NCBI GenBank assembly: GCA_020629735.1
Contig: JAHDCT010000065.1
Coordinates: forward strand, 1 to 6,164
Reading direction: 5' to 3'
From: a bacterium
Lineage (GTDB): Bacteria > Patescibacteriota > Gracilibacteria > Absconditabacterales > Absconditicoccaceae
DNA: 6,164 nucleotides
Shown: piece after piece, positions 6,134-6,164 of the stretch
How positions within the stretch are numbered: the first letter of the stretch is position 1
How the letters are laid out: each line of letters starts with the position of its first letter
Made by a program: the position numbers and the translations under genes
The notes under the pieces: generated by a model
What the model saw: the letters and a program-made list of their open reading frames with translations, nothing else
What the model was told of the DNA's origin: nothing
The model's database searches: none

Positions 6134-6164
6134 ATGGAACATTTACCTGAAAAAATATTGAAAG
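6134..6164 (+). CDS. Start of an unidentified gene, truncated by the window edge
   Basis: The ATG begins MEHLPEKILK and stays open to the last base. Ten residues are too few to identify. Support comes from its divergent placement opposite the membrane-protein gene and from a TAAAAT 8 nt upstream, the same spacing as at radA. There is no Shine-Dalgarno sequence. Confidence 0.4.
   Translation, partial: MEHLPEKILK

Overview
The window is AT-rich bacterial DNA that makes sense only if UGA is read as glycine (genetic code 25). With the standard code almost nothing is open. With UGA = Gly, whole conserved proteins appear on both strands, and UGA falls on invariant glycines: the Walker A loop of RadA (GEPGIGKST), the MurG loop (GGGGSGGH), the TilS P-loop (SGGPDS) and the Fic-type motif of RhuM (DGNKR). 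UGG is still used for tryptophan, and all stops are UAA or UAG. Code 25 is known from Candidatus Absconditabacteria (SR1) and Gracilibacteria (BD1-5) of the Patescibacteria/CPR, so the DNA most likely comes from one of these. I cannot say which.

Layout, left to right: a YceD/DUF177 gene (minus, 88-573) and tilS (plus, 574-1782) stand head to head with their start codons abutting in the hexamer CATATG. A tRNA-Val(GAC) with encoded CCA follows (1846-1922) with its own terminator. Next come a RhuM-family gene with a C-terminal Fic/Doc-like domain (2034-3023) and, 8 nt later, murG (3032-4096), probably co-transcribed. Bases 4097-4423 hold no convincing protein gene. On the minus strand they carry a perfect TATAAT box behind an A-tract-rich stretch, then a three-way-junction-like fold, then a hairpin with a U-rich tail. 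I read this as an unnamed structured RNA of about 150 nt. A bidirectional terminator (4356-4386) separates it from radA (minus, 4424-5707). Upstream of radA on the same strand is a small two-helix membrane protein (5742-6107). A plus-strand gene starts at 6134 and is cut by the window edge.

The recognised genes are mostly housekeeping: tRNA-Ile decoding (tilS), peptidoglycan precursor synthesis (murG), recombination and repair (radA), and 23S rRNA/ribosome assembly (YceD). RhuM-Fic is the accessory element. It is fully adapted to the host code, and its expected Fic catalytic histidine is leucine. Good Shine-Dalgarno sequences are lacking. Four starts (2034, 5707, 6107, 6134) have a -10-like hexamer 7-8 nt before the ATG, which suggests leaderless mRNAs.
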